Shown one piece after another: positions 7,857-15,379 of a stretch of 64,000 bases of DNA. The notes under the pieces are model-generated. The model saw nothing but the letters and a program-made list of their open reading frames with translations. It had not been told where the DNA came from and searched no databases. Source of the DNA: Anaeromusa acidaminophila DSM 3853 (GTDB lineage Bacteria > Bacillota > Negativicutes > Anaeromusales > Anaeromusaceae); the NCBI RefSeq assembly GCF_000374545.1, contig NZ_KB894589.1, positions 71,221-135,220 on the forward strand, in the 5' to 3' direction. The translations under genes were made by a program, and so were the position numbers. Each line of letters starts with the position of its first letter. Within the stretch, counting starts at the first letter, position 1.

Positions 7857-9098
7857 ATGAAAAAACGTCTTGTAACTGCTCTCGCTCTTATGTTCGGCCT
7901 CGGCGTCGGCGCTACCGCCTTCGCAGCTGCCAATCCTTTCGTCGATGTTCCGGCGAAACACTGGGCCTATGATGCTGTAAACAAACTGGCTAAAGCCGGT
8001 ATTGTTGACGGCTATGGCGACGGCACCTTCCGTGGCGACCGTACCATGACCCGTTATGAAATGGCTCAGATCGTTGCTAAAGCTATGGCTCGCAGCGACA
8101 AAGCTGATGCTGAAACCAAAGCTACTATCGACAAGCTGGCTACTGAGTTCAGCGCTGAAATCGAAAACCTCGGCGTTCGCGTTGCTAAGTTGGAAAAGAA
8201 ATCTGACAACCTGCGTTTTGACGGTAACTTGCGTACCCGTATTATTAGCAATAGCATGGATCATGGTGTTCAGAGCACCACTGATCGTGAAATTCGCTAT
8301 CGTTTAGGTGCTCATGCAGAAGTGAATGACACCTGGAAAGTGCATGCGTTGTTTGAAGGCAACTTGAATGACAACAACTATGGTGCTGATGACAACAACC
8401 TGAAAGTGGACGAAATGTACGCTGAAGGCGCTTTGGGAGCTACGACGCTGTCCGTTGGTAAATTCATTCAAAAAGAAACCGGCGATTTGATTCTTGATGA
8501 AGTTTCCATCAAGGGTGCTCGTTTGGGCTTTGGTAATCAGTTGAAAGCGCAAGTTTTCTATGGTACGATGAACGCAAATCCTGCGACTAGTGATGATACC
8601 ACAAATGCATATGGTACTTCTTTGAACTGGGCTGCAGCTAAAAACTTCAGCATGTTTGGTTCGTATACCCATTTGAAAGACCGCAATGATGCTAATAGTC
8701 TTTGGAATGGTGAAAACTCTGGAAACGCTTGGGATGCTGGTTTCAACTACAAATTCAATAATGATTGGCAATTTACTGGTGTGTATGGAGCTACTTCTGC
8801 AAACGAGCAGAACAAAGCATTTAAAGCTGAGTTCCAGTACAAAGCTATTGATCTTAATAAAGTTGGTACCTGGCAGGCTGCTGCTGGCTACTGGAAACAT
8901 GAAGCTAACAGCCTTGTTGATACTGGCGCATGGGTTCCTTCCATTGCTGGCCAAGGTGCTAAAGGCTGGTATGTTGACGGTGCTTATGTACCGGCGAAAA
9001 ACATCAAACTTCGCGGTATCTATGGTCAGTTCAAAACTACCACCGGTGATGATGTTAAAGACAAATTTACCCGTGTTCAAGCTGAATTCTTCTTCTAA
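7857..9098 (+). CDS. SLH-domain outer-membrane porin (OmpM type)
   Basis: A 413-residue exported protein. The signal peptide ends near residues 23-24 (ATAFA-A). An SLH domain follows at about 25-75 (NPFVDVPAKHWAYDAVNKLA, DGYGDGTFRG, TRYEMAQIVAKAM), then a short coiled coil (about 80-118), then a beta-barrel rich in alternating aromatic strands that ends in EFFF with a terminal phenylalanine, as outer-membrane barrels do. In Negativicutes such proteins tether the outer membrane by binding polyamine-decorated peptidoglycan through the SLH domain while acting as pores. The ATG at 7857 has TTAGGAGGAAT upstream; an upstream in-frame ATG at 7743 is rejected because it would bury the signal peptide. 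Codon use is strongly biased, suggesting high expression. Confidence 0.95.
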   Translation: MKKRLVTALALMFGLGVGATAFAAANPFVDVPAKHWAYDAVNKLAKAGIVDGYGDGTFRGDRTMTRYEMAQIVAKAMARSDKADAETKATIDKLATEFSAEIENLGVRVAKLEKKSDNLRFDGNLRTRIISNSMDHGVQSTTDREIRYRLGAHAEVNDTWKVHALFEGNLNDNNYGADDNNLKVDEMYAEGALGATTLSVGKFIQKETGDLILDEVSIKGARLGFGNQLKAQVFYGTMNANPATSDDTTNAYGTSLNWAAAKNFSMFGSYTHLKDRNDANSLWNGENSGNAWDAGFNYKFNNDWQFTGVYGATSANEQNKAFKAEFQYKAIDLNKVGTWQAAAGYWKHEANSLVDTGAWVPSIAGQGAKGWYVDGAYVPAKNIKLRGIYGQFKTTTGDDVKDKFTRVQAEFFF

Positions 9099-9114
9099 AC
9101 CGAAGAAAAACGGC

Positions 9115-9148
9115 AAAGAAGCCCTGCAATTGCAGGGCTTCTTTTTAT
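9115..9148 (+). terminator. Intrinsic terminator after the SLH porin
   Basis: A perfect 15-bp inverted repeat (AAAGAAGCCCTGCAA at 9115-9129 and its complement at 9130-9144), with a GC-rich core, running into a T-rich tail. Confidence 0.92.
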
Positions 9149-9176
9149 TTACTTTTTTTTATGATTATGGTAAGAT
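9148..9176 (+). promoter_or_regulatory. Promoter of the second porin
   Basis: TTTACT at 9148-9153, a 17-nt spacer and TAAGAT at 9171-9176. It begins inside the T-tail of the preceding terminator. The spacer ends with GATTATGG, close to CATTATGG in the first porin promoter. The leader is about 125 nt and contains a small TCTGTC/GACAGA hairpin at 9187-9202. Confidence 0.6.
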
Positions 9177-9308
9177 ATCACTTGTGTCTGTCAAAAGACA
9201 GAAATACCGTGCTGAACTACGGACAAGGAAACAGGGGCACTTGTTTGGAAATAAAGCAGGAAAACTGTAAAGGCAGGCTTGATTATTACATAACAAGGAG
9301 AGAGACGA

Positions 9309-10256
9309 ATGAAAGAGAAACTTTTAATGGCGGTTATCGCCGCTATGATCGCTATGCCGGCTACGGCGGCCTTGGCGGCCCCGGTGCAATTGGACGGAGA
9401 AATCGAAATGCAGTATAGCCAGGATAATGCAACGAAACAAGATGGTGGTCGTTTTACACTAAAATTGAATGCAAAAACCAATGTGGCGAAAAACTTGGAT
9501 ATGTATGGCCGGTTTGCAGCGCAAGGCATTACCCAAGAAAATTTTCGTAATGATTTCCGCAATACTGGTGCTGGTGCGTATTCGCAAGATACCAAGTCTA
9601 TGATGGAAATCGATCAATTTGGTTTCTTGTATGAAAATGCAGGTGTAAACTATAAGTTGGGCCGTCAAGGCGGTACCATTGGTGGGACAGCCCTTCTTTA
9701 CAGTACTGAAGGCTATGTAGGACGCGATATGATGGCAGATGGTATTATCATTAAGGGGAAATCTGGTGTAACTGATCTGTCGGTAACTGCATTGAAAGAA
9801 GTATATAAGGATAGCAATAAAGCCTATGCAGTTTCGGCTTCTTACAAGCCGGCTAAAGATTGGATTTTAGGAGCGACATTGGCTCGTTACGACGAAGTGC
9901 AGCGCGATCGTAACTATTGGGCTGTTAACACTGGCTATGAGACTGGAAAAGCTAATTTTACGGCGGAATACGCAAAATCTAATTCTAGTGATGCAAACAA
10001 GGCCTATGATTTAGGCGTGAGCTATGCTTTTGACAAAAAACTGTCTGCTTTTGCAGTGTACTATCGTGTAGAAAACAATGCCGATATGGGAGGATGGACT
10101 GATTTCGACCCGAATAACAAAGGGTTTTACTACGGACTTAACTACAAACCGGATTCTAAAACCGCATTTAAGCTCTTCTATAAAGATATCGAGAGCATCA
10201 CTAACAGCTCTGAAAAATCAAAACAATTCCGCGGTACTGTTTCTTACTTATTTTAA
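9309..10256 (+). CDS. Outer-membrane beta-barrel porin without SLH domain
   Basis: A 315-residue protein with a clear signal peptide (cleavage near residues 22-24, AALAA) and a barrel-like body of alternating hydrophobic strands: LDGEIEMQYSQ, GRFTLKLNAKT, VNYKLGRQGG. It ends in RGTVSYLF, so the last residue is the phenylalanine typical of barrels. The phrase KLGRQ resembles the constriction-zone strand of general porins. No SLH domain is present, so it would not hold the membrane to the wall. It is a separate transcription unit with its own promoter and terminator. The substrate is unknown. Confidence 0.85.
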   Translation: MKEKLLMAVIAAMIAMPATAALAAPVQLDGEIEMQYSQDNATKQDGGRFTLKLNAKTNVAKNLDMYGRFAAQGITQENFRNDFRNTGAGAYSQDTKSMMEIDQFGFLYENAGVNYKLGRQGGTIGGTALLYSTEGYVGRDMMADGIIIKGKSGVTDLSVTALKEVYKDSNKAYAVSASYKPAKDWILGATLARYDEVQRDRNYWAVNTGYETGKANFTAEYAKSNSSDANKAYDLGVSYAFDKKLSAFAVYYRVENNADMGGWTDFDPNNKGFYYGLNYKPDSKTAFKLFYKDIESITNSSEKSKQFRGTVSYLF

Positions 10257-10276
10257 GTGGACATCCGTCTTCTTCA

Positions 10277-10305
10277 AGGCCCTGCGATCGCAGGGCCTCT
10301 TTTCT
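10277..10305 (+). terminator. Intrinsic terminator after the second porin
   Basis: A perfect 22-nt palindrome AGGCCCTGCGATCGCAGGGCCT at 10277-10298 followed by CTTTTCTTTT. Confidence 0.9.
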
Positions 10306-10331
10306 TTTGAGAGAAGCCAGAAGGGAATGGA

Positions 10332-10606
10332 GATTGAACAAAAGTCGCGATGAGAACTGGAGGGGACGTAAGAATGGTATAATATTTGATATCATACGCG
10401 TTTTCGAGCTTTTCGTGCTTTTCGCGGTTAAATAGTATCTTTGGAAAACGTTGACAATAAACCGGGAACCACACGAAAGACGCGAAATGGTTTTATAATC
10501 AGGCTCATATTCAATATCTTCGTACTTCCACTTTAGTAACTCTATTTCTGTAAATAATAACCGTATCCTCTGGCTTTTCTCTGTTACTCTGATCCTCTGT
10601 GTTCCG
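10332..10606. repeat. Mixed intergenic repeats (families A, B and C)
   Basis: The 457-nt gap before the next gene holds no convincing gene. A family A left arm variant (GATTGAACAAAAGTCGCGAT) starts at 10332. A family B inverted repeat lies at about 10398-10487: TTCGTGCTTTTCGCGGTT at 10412-10429 faces AACCGGGAACCACACGAAAG at 10460-10479. A family C half (CTGTTACTCTGATCCTCTGT) lies at about 10580-10600. No right arm of family A is seen. Confidence 0.6.
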
Positions 10607-10713
10607 TTTTTTTGTACTTCTTGACAGTTTTGTGAACAAGCAGGAATGCCATCGCTTTTGTCGAACCTATATTCCTATACAAAAGGTGCATGCAAGGAAA
10701 AGGAGGAACGATT

Positions 10714-11151
10714 ATGGCAACAAAAAGAAAATTAATGGCGGCAGTTTTAGCTGGAGCGCTGGCAACGGGAATTGCTATGCCAGCAACACAGGCATTTAGT
10801 TTAGGCGATGTGTTGAAAGTAGGCGGAATTGGTTTTTTGGTAGACCGCTTTGCAGGGCCGCTGAATAGCTTCATTAATACCTTGACATTTAAGAATAAGG
10901 CAGGGAATGATTATGCCACCAAAGTGGTGCCCGTGCTTACCTTTGGCAGCGGCGGCTATGTGGGGGCTGTCCAGGTAACCGGCTCTCAGGAGTTAGTAGA
11001 TCGGACACAGGCGGTGTTGCAGTTAGAGAGCGATTTCAATGGCGGGCAATTTCGCGTGAAGGCGCTTGTGCCGATTTCTAGCAAAAATCCGGTCAACTTT
11101 AGCCGTGTGCAAGGTGTGGGTGTTTCGGCAACCATTGACGTACGTATTTAG
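10714..11151 (+). CDS. Secreted protein of unknown function
   Basis: A 145-residue protein with a signal peptide (MATKRKLMAAVLAGALATG, cleavage near TQA-F at about residue 27). The mature part of about 118 residues has glycine-rich turns and beta-strand patterning (VLTFGSGGYVGAVQV, FRVKALVPIS). I do not recognise the family. The start at 10714 follows AAAAGGAGGAACGATT; an in-frame ATG at 10690 lies upstream of that Shine-Dalgarno and is rejected. It is followed 13 nt later by another secreted unknown, so the two probably form an operon between porins and lptD. A periplasmic or outer-membrane-associated place is likely; nothing more can be said. Confidence 0.75.
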   Translation: MATKRKLMAAVLAGALATGIAMPATQAFSLGDVLKVGGIGFLVDRFAGPLNSFINTLTFKNKAGNDYATKVVPVLTFGSGGYVGAVQVTGSQELVDRTQAVLQLESDFNGGQFRVKALVPISSKNPVNFSRVQGVGVSATIDVRI

Positions 11152-11164
11152 GAGGTACATAAGG

Positions 11165-12094
11165 ATGAAGCGATTAATTATATTAGCAACGGTTATGCTG
11201 ACTCTGATTTTAAGCAGCACATTAGCGTGTGCGCAAGAAACTACGGTAGTAGACAAATTGAATGCAATGGATCGGACTCTTTATGGCAGCGAACAAACAG
11301 GGGCGCTCTTGGAACGGGTGCAAAAAGTGGAAAATGATGTGACTGGTCAAATAAGCAAAGAAGCGATCATTCCACGCGTGGATTCGTTGTACGAAACAGT
11401 GTTTCATTCGACAGAAAATGCGCCGTCGCTACTCTTGAAAGTGAATGCCGTAGAGTGGGCATTGCAGCATCAGGTAAATGGAACGGTACCAGTAAAAAGC
11501 CGTATTGAAGGCTTAGAACGTACCGTAACAGGGAATTCTACGCCGGGAGCGTTTCAAGACCGGGTAACTAAGCTTTTAAGCTTGGCTTATGCCGATGGAA
11601 AGGCGCAAACGGCGCCATTGATTCTTCCGAAAGATTCTCTCATTAAAATCAGCTTTTTAACAGCGCTGGACAGTAAAACCGCTCGAGTGGGGGATGTAGT
11701 AGAATTCCAGGCAGCCGATGATGTTTTGGTAAATGGCATACTAGCAGTTGCTAAGGGAGGTCGCGGCATAGGCAAGGTGAGCAAAGTCGAGCGTGCCAGC
11801 AATTTTGGACGCGACGGTAAAATTGAAATCAATTTTGAAGATCTTGAGACCATTGATGAACTGAAATTACCTGTTTTTTTAGGAGAAAAAGCCAAGGAAG
11901 AAACTAAATCCTATGCTAAAGCAGCTGGGGCAACTGTAGCCGGCATGATTATCTTAGGGCCGGTTGGTGTGATCGGCGGCGCCTTTGTCCATGGCGATGA
12001 ATTGAAAATCCCTGTTGGCGCGCAAATGTTTGTACAGACTAAAGCGGAAATATCCCTGGTGGGCGTTGTGCCTCCGGGAACTGTAACACAATAA
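11165..12094 (+). CDS. Secreted repeat protein of unknown function
   Basis: A 309-residue exported protein. The signal peptide ends near residue 23 (LACA-Q). Three degenerate repeats of about 40 residues follow, each with a pattern like L-x-T-x-x-G-(S/N)-x-x-x-G-x-x-x-x-R-V-x-K: TLYGSEQTGALLERVQKVE, then VFHSTENAPSLLLKVNAVE, then TVTGNSTPGAFQDRVTKLL. The C-terminal half (about 130-309) looks beta-rich and contains a glycine-rich hydrophobic stretch AGATVAGMIILGPVGVIGGA that could be a membrane-inserting or oligomerising segment. The start has AGGAGGTACATAAGG upstream. Paired with the unknown secreted gene before it. The family was not recognised; a role in outer-membrane attachment or assembly is only a guess from position. 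Confidence 0.75.
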   Translation: MKRLIILATVMLTLILSSTLACAQETTVVDKLNAMDRTLYGSEQTGALLERVQKVENDVTGQISKEAIIPRVDSLYETVFHSTENAPSLLLKVNAVEWALQHQVNGTVPVKSRIEGLERTVTGNSTPGAFQDRVTKLLSLAYADGKAQTAPLILPKDSLIKISFLTALDSKTARVGDVVEFQAADDVLVNGILAVAKGGRGIGKVSKVERASNFGRDGKIEINFEDLETIDELKLPVFLGEKAKEETKSYAKAAGATVAGMIILGPVGVIGGAFVHGDELKIPVGAQMFVQTKAEISLVGVVPPGTVTQ

Positions 12095-12104
12095 TACAGT
12101 GATC

Positions 12105-12146
12105 AATAAGCACAAAGCCGGCTCCTGCCGCTTTGTGCTTATTTTC
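12105..12146 (+). terminator. Intrinsic terminator after the two secreted unknowns
   Basis: AATAAGCACAAAGC at 12105-12118 pairs perfectly with GCTTTGTGCTTATT at 12130-12143 and runs into TTTTC. Confidence 0.88.
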
Positions 12147-12182
12147 TTGATATAAGAGAACGACGTACATGAGTATAGGTTT

Positions 12183-12342
12183 CACACAGAGTATCAGAGC
12201 AAGGTCAAAGAAAGGCCCGAGAAAAAAGTTAGGAGATTGCGGCAATGGCGTTCGCATTTAAGGTAATCACTAATCACTAATCACAATACTTATCTCTCTG
12301 GCGTTTCCTCTGGTCTTCTGTTACTCTGAGTATCGTTCTCTT
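12183..12342. repeat. Intergenic repeat family C, copy before lptD
   Basis: CACACAGAGTATCAGAGCAAGG at about 12183-12204 faces TTCTGTTACTCTGAGTAT at about 12316-12333. The middle is A/T-rich, includes a short direct repeat (AATCACTAATCACTAATCAC near 12265) and shows no gene. Confidence 0.55.
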
Positions 12343-12352
12343 CGCCTTTTTC

Positions 12353-12381
12353 TTTACAGTCTCAAGCCTTGCGTGTACAAT
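12353..12381 (+). promoter_or_regulatory. Promoter of lptD
   Basis: TTTACA at 12353-12358, a 17-nt spacer and TACAAT at 12376-12381, about 35 nt before the lptD start. With the terminator at 12105-12146 this makes lptD the first gene of a new transcription unit. Confidence 0.65.
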
Positions 12382-12415
12382 AAAGGATAGAATATTTTGA
12401 GCAGGAGAATACATA

Positions 12416-13810
12416 ATGAATACATCCTATAAATGGCTGGCTGTAGCGTTGTCTTGCATGCTTGGCATGGCTGTGTGCGCGGAAACCGGTGAAGCAGCTA
12501 AAAAGAAAAAAGAAGAAGCGCCCAAAGAGCAGCTGCCTGTAGTTGTTGAAGGGGACGAAATTTACTTTCAGGATACCAGCGGCGACCTGTATGTAAAAGG
12601 TAATGCGTTTGTGGAGCAGGGACTGGGGAAAATTGCAGCAGAATTTATTCGAGGCAATGCTAGGCAGGAAACTGTCTTTGTGGATGAAGAAGCAACATTA
12701 TTACAGCCTGACACTCGGGTTGTAGGTGACCATGTCGCTTATAACTATGGGAAAAAGACAGGCAACATGGAACATATAAATGGAAAAATAGGAAATGAAT
12801 ATGTGATTGGCGGACGAATGGAAGTCTTTCCAGATCACTACGTCATTTATGATGCTACGATGACTCGCTGTAATGCTCATGTGCCGGATTATCGTCTTAC
12901 AGCTAGTAAAATTATTATTTGGCCGAATCAGCAAATGATTTCCTATGATAATAAAGTATGGTTAAAAAATACTGTGATTTACTCGGTGGACAGGAATAAA
13001 AGATCTTTACGGCCAGAAGATCAAGATCAAAGTGAAATGCCGAAAGTAGGTATTAATTCCAATTCGGGATTTTATATTGAACACACCTTGCGATATCCTA
13101 TTGATGAAAGGATAACTATAGGAATGCCGTTTAAGGCAGCAACGCATACGAAAGATAACCGTTTTGCCAGCTACTTGCAATATCAAGGGAATGGCTATAG
13201 TGCAGCAATAAATTATGGTGAATATGAAGACGGGGACGACAATTCTGTATGGAAACAGCCTGAATTTTCTTGGGGGACTAATGCTAAGAAAATAGGAACA
13301 AGCAATATTAGCTATACTTTATATGGCACATCAGGGATGTGGAAGGATAAGGAAAAGCGAAGTTGGCATCAAGTTTATGGGGTATATTTTAGTCATAGTC
13401 CTATTAAATTGAGTCAAGATAATACATTACAGTTGCACTTGGGAACTGGTTATGAACAAGTTCTCGAGAGCTATAATCATTCACGAGCAAATGTGATTCG
13501 TGAAGATATCGGAATAACAAAAAATTGGAGAAAAGCCAATGCATGGTTGTCGTGGCATAATCGTGAAAACCAAAGTGATTTGTTCTCTTATGATAGTGAT
13601 AATATGAATAGGGAAATTGACTATGGGTTTCATGTTCAAGTTGGCAAAAAAGACGCTCTCGAATGGAATGAGCGTTGGGATGCTGTCAATAGTCGCGTGT
13701 ATGACCGGGATATTAGCTGGATTCATAATTTGCATTGCTGGGAACTGCGAGTAATGTACAGAGCGGAACGTCATCAATTGAAATTTACGCTAGCCACTGC
13801 TCATTTTTAG
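12416..13810 (+). CDS. lptD: LptD-like outer-membrane LPS assembly protein (short form)
   Basis: A 464-residue exported protein. After a signal peptide and a lysine-rich spacer (AAKKKKEEAPKEQ), an OstA/LptD jellyroll domain occupies about residues 40-150 (VVVEGDEIYFQDTSGDLYVK, VVGDHVAYNYGKKTG). The region TRCNAHVPDYRLTASKIIIW matches the LptD turn between jellyroll and barrel, and the near-terminal HNLHCWELRVMYR matches the last LptD strands. LptD inserts LPS into the outer leaflet. It is much shorter than E. coli LptD (784 residues), implying a smaller barrel, and lies about 7 kb from lptCAB-F/G. Two cysteines (the one in TRCNAH and the one in LHCWE) are retained. It ends LATAHF with a terminal phenylalanine. 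The Shine-Dalgarno is AGGAG. Confidence 0.85.
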   Translation: MNTSYKWLAVALSCMLGMAVCAETGEAAKKKKEEAPKEQLPVVVEGDEIYFQDTSGDLYVKGNAFVEQGLGKIAAEFIRGNARQETVFVDEEATLLQPDTRVVGDHVAYNYGKKTGNMEHINGKIGNEYVIGGRMEVFPDHYVIYDATMTRCNAHVPDYRLTASKIIIWPNQQMISYDNKVWLKNTVIYSVDRNKRSLRPEDQDQSEMPKVGINSNSGFYIEHTLRYPIDERITIGMPFKAATHTKDNRFASYLQYQGNGYSAAINYGEYEDGDDNSVWKQPEFSWGTNAKKIGTSNISYTLYGTSGMWKDKEKRSWHQVYGVYFSHSPIKLSQDNTLQLHLGTGYEQVLESYNHSRANVIREDIGITKNWRKANAWLSWHNRENQSDLFSYDSDNMNREIDYGFHVQVGKKDALEWNERWDAVNSRVYDRDISWIHNLHCWELRVMYRAERHQLKFTLATAHF

Positions 13811-13824
13811 AGAGGCCTAACGTT

Positions 13825-14835
13825 ATGATAGAAAGATTAATTGAGAAACTGCAAGGCAAGAAGATGCTGCTTTTAGGCGACATGGTAGCCGATGTCTATG
13901 TAAAAGGGTATATTTCGCGTGTTTCTAGGGAAGCGCCGGTATTGGTACTGGAACATCGAGGTGAAACGATTGTGCCGGGAGGCGCAGCTAATGCTGTGCA
14001 TAATGCGACGGCTCTGGGCGGTATTGTTCACGCGGTTGGCGTATGCGGCGAGGATAATACGGGAGAAAAACTAAAAGAGCTGTTGCAAAGTAAAGGAGTT
14101 ATTGTTGATGGCCTTTTTCAGGATGCCAAGCGTCCTACAATAACTAAAACGCGAATTTTAGCTGGTGGCCAGGCAACAGTGCGACAGCAGGTGGTGCGGA
14201 TTGATCAGGAATCAAAAGAAGCGCTTTCGAAAGAAACGGAAGAATCCTTGCTTCGCTATATAGAAAAAGTATTGCCTACTGTGGATGTAGCGGTGATTAG
14301 TGACTATGGCAGCCATACTGTTTCACCAAAGCTGAGGCAAAGGATGATTTTGTTGTGCCGCAACCAAGGCATACCGTGCATGGTGGATTCTCGTTATGAT
14401 ATTCAGCAATTTACGGGCGTGGAACTGATCAAACAGAATGAAGCGGAAGCGGCAGCAGCATTGGGGCTGGAGAGCTTGGATGAAATTGGCGCGACGAAAG
14501 CGGCGGAACAGATTGTGGAGATGATTCAAGCGGATGGGATTCTCTTGACCCAGGGCGGCGACGGTATGACACTGTATGTGCGCGGACAAGGTGCTAGGCA
14601 TATTGCGGTGAGCAATCACAGCGAGGTTTATGACGTGACCGGTGCCGGCGATACGGCAGTTGTAACGATGATGCTGGCCTTGGCAGCCGGAGCGGATCAT
14701 TATAGCGCAGCAAAGCTGGCTAATTATGCAGCAGGAGTTGTTGTGCGTAAGCATGGCACAGCGACGTTGACAGCATCAGAGCTGCTAGAAGCGGTACAGC
14801 AAGGAGAAAGCAAAAAAGAGGAGGAAAGGAAATAA
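13825..14835 (+). CDS. PfkB-family heptose-7-phosphate kinase homologue (divergent)
   Basis: A 336-residue ribokinase-fold sugar kinase related to the kinase half of HldE. It has the N-terminal PGGAANAVHNATALGG motif and the ATP/catalytic motif DVTGAGDTAVV near residues 271-281. It would phosphorylate D-glycero-D-manno-heptose 7-phosphate at C1 for ADP-heptose synthesis. Its opening (GDMVADVYVKGYISRVSREA) departs from the canonical GDVMLDRY form found in the second kinase at 23447, so the two may differ in substrate. The start at 13825 lies 14 nt after lptD; a longer version starting inside lptD has no ribosome site. Next to hldC, so ADP-heptose synthesis is the likeliest role. The C-terminus is lysine/glutamate-rich. 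Confidence 0.8.
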   Translation: MIERLIEKLQGKKMLLLGDMVADVYVKGYISRVSREAPVLVLEHRGETIVPGGAANAVHNATALGGIVHAVGVCGEDNTGEKLKELLQSKGVIVDGLFQDAKRPTITKTRILAGGQATVRQQVVRIDQESKEALSKETEESLLRYIEKVLPTVDVAVISDYGSHTVSPKLRQRMILLCRNQGIPCMVDSRYDIQQFTGVELIKQNEAEAAAALGLESLDEIGATKAAEQIVEMIQADGILLTQGGDGMTLYVRGQGARHIAVSNHSEVYDVTGAGDTAVVTMMLALAAGADHYSAAKLANYAAGVVVRKHGTATLTASELLEAVQQGESKKEEERK

Positions 14836-14884
14836 GCAAGGTGAGCGGAGGGAGTGTATGCTTCCTCTGTTTTGCTTATTTTTT
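14831..14884 (+). terminator. Terminator or attenuator between the heptose kinase and hldC
   Basis: AATAAGCAA at 14831-14839 pairs with TTGCTTATT at 14872-14880 and runs into TTTTTT. An inner stem GAGGGAG/CTTCCTC (14848-14854 and 14861-14867, one G-U pair) stacks inside. The loop holds an ATG at 14858 whose Shine-Dalgarno is buried in the stem. Confidence 0.7.
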
Positions 14885-14905
14885 AGCGATAAAATGGAGA
14901 AAGTA

Positions 14906-15379
14906 ATGAAGCGAGAAGAAATGGCTCAGGAAGTGGAGCGTTTGCAGGCCGAAGGACAGCGCGTAGTATTTACCAACGGTTGTTTTGACATTCTTCATGC
15001 AGGGCATGTGCGCTATCTGAATGCGGCAAAGGCAGCAGGAGATGTGCTGGTGCTGGGGCTGAACAGCGACGCCTCGGTGCGGCGACTTAAAGGTGAAGAC
15101 AGACCTATCAACGAGGAAGAGGACCGCGCGGAAGTGTTGGCCGGCTTGGCGGCTGTCGATTATGTGGTTATATTTGACGAACCTACGGCAGGGCCGTTGG
15201 TGGAACTTCTCAAGCCGGACGTATATGTAAAAGGCGGGGATTATACGGTTGAGCGCCTGCCCGAAGCCCGCATTGTGGCTTCCTATGGCGGCGAAACTGT
15301 ACTCATTCCCGAAGTTCCCGGCCGATCATCGACCAATATGATTAAAAAGATACGTGAGACCGGAAAAGCGTTATTATGA
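14906..15379 (+). CDS. hldC: HldC/RfaE2, heptose 1-phosphate adenylyltransferase
   Basis: A 157-residue nucleotidyltransferase with the cytidylyltransferase-fold motif FTNGCFDILHAGHVRYL (HxGH ATP-binding motif) and the second motif PGRSSTNMI. It makes ADP-D-glycero-D-manno-heptose from the 1-phosphate; here it is a separate protein rather than the C-terminal half of a fused HldE. Starts at 14858 and 14894 are possible. The ATG at 14906 is preferred because it gives family length, has GGAGA at 14896-14900 and lies outside the terminator-like stem. It overlaps the next gene by ATGA. Because the hairpin upstream could stop transcription, the level of hldC may be set by read-through. Confidence 0.9.
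   Translation: MKREEMAQEVERLQAEGQRVVFTNGCFDILHAGHVRYLNAAKAAGDVLVLGLNSDASVRRLKGEDRPINEEEDRAEVLAGLAAVDYVVIFDEPTAGPLVELLKPDVYVKGGDYTVERLPEARIVASYGGETVLIPEVPGRSSTNMIKKIRETGKALL

Noticed and set aside
7674-8264. A 196-codon open frame on the minus strand over the start of the SLH porin
   Set aside because: It mirrors the strongly biased codons of the porin on the + strand; no start signal or recognisable family.
8304-9116. A 270-codon minus-strand open frame over the porin barrel
   Set aside because: Shadow of a high-bias gene; composition does not look like a protein and a terminator lies across its start.
14858-14905. Longer HldC starting at ATG 14858
   Set aside because: Its Shine-Dalgarno is inside a terminator-like stem and the extra residues (LPLFCLFFSDK) are not family-like. 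It stays possible.
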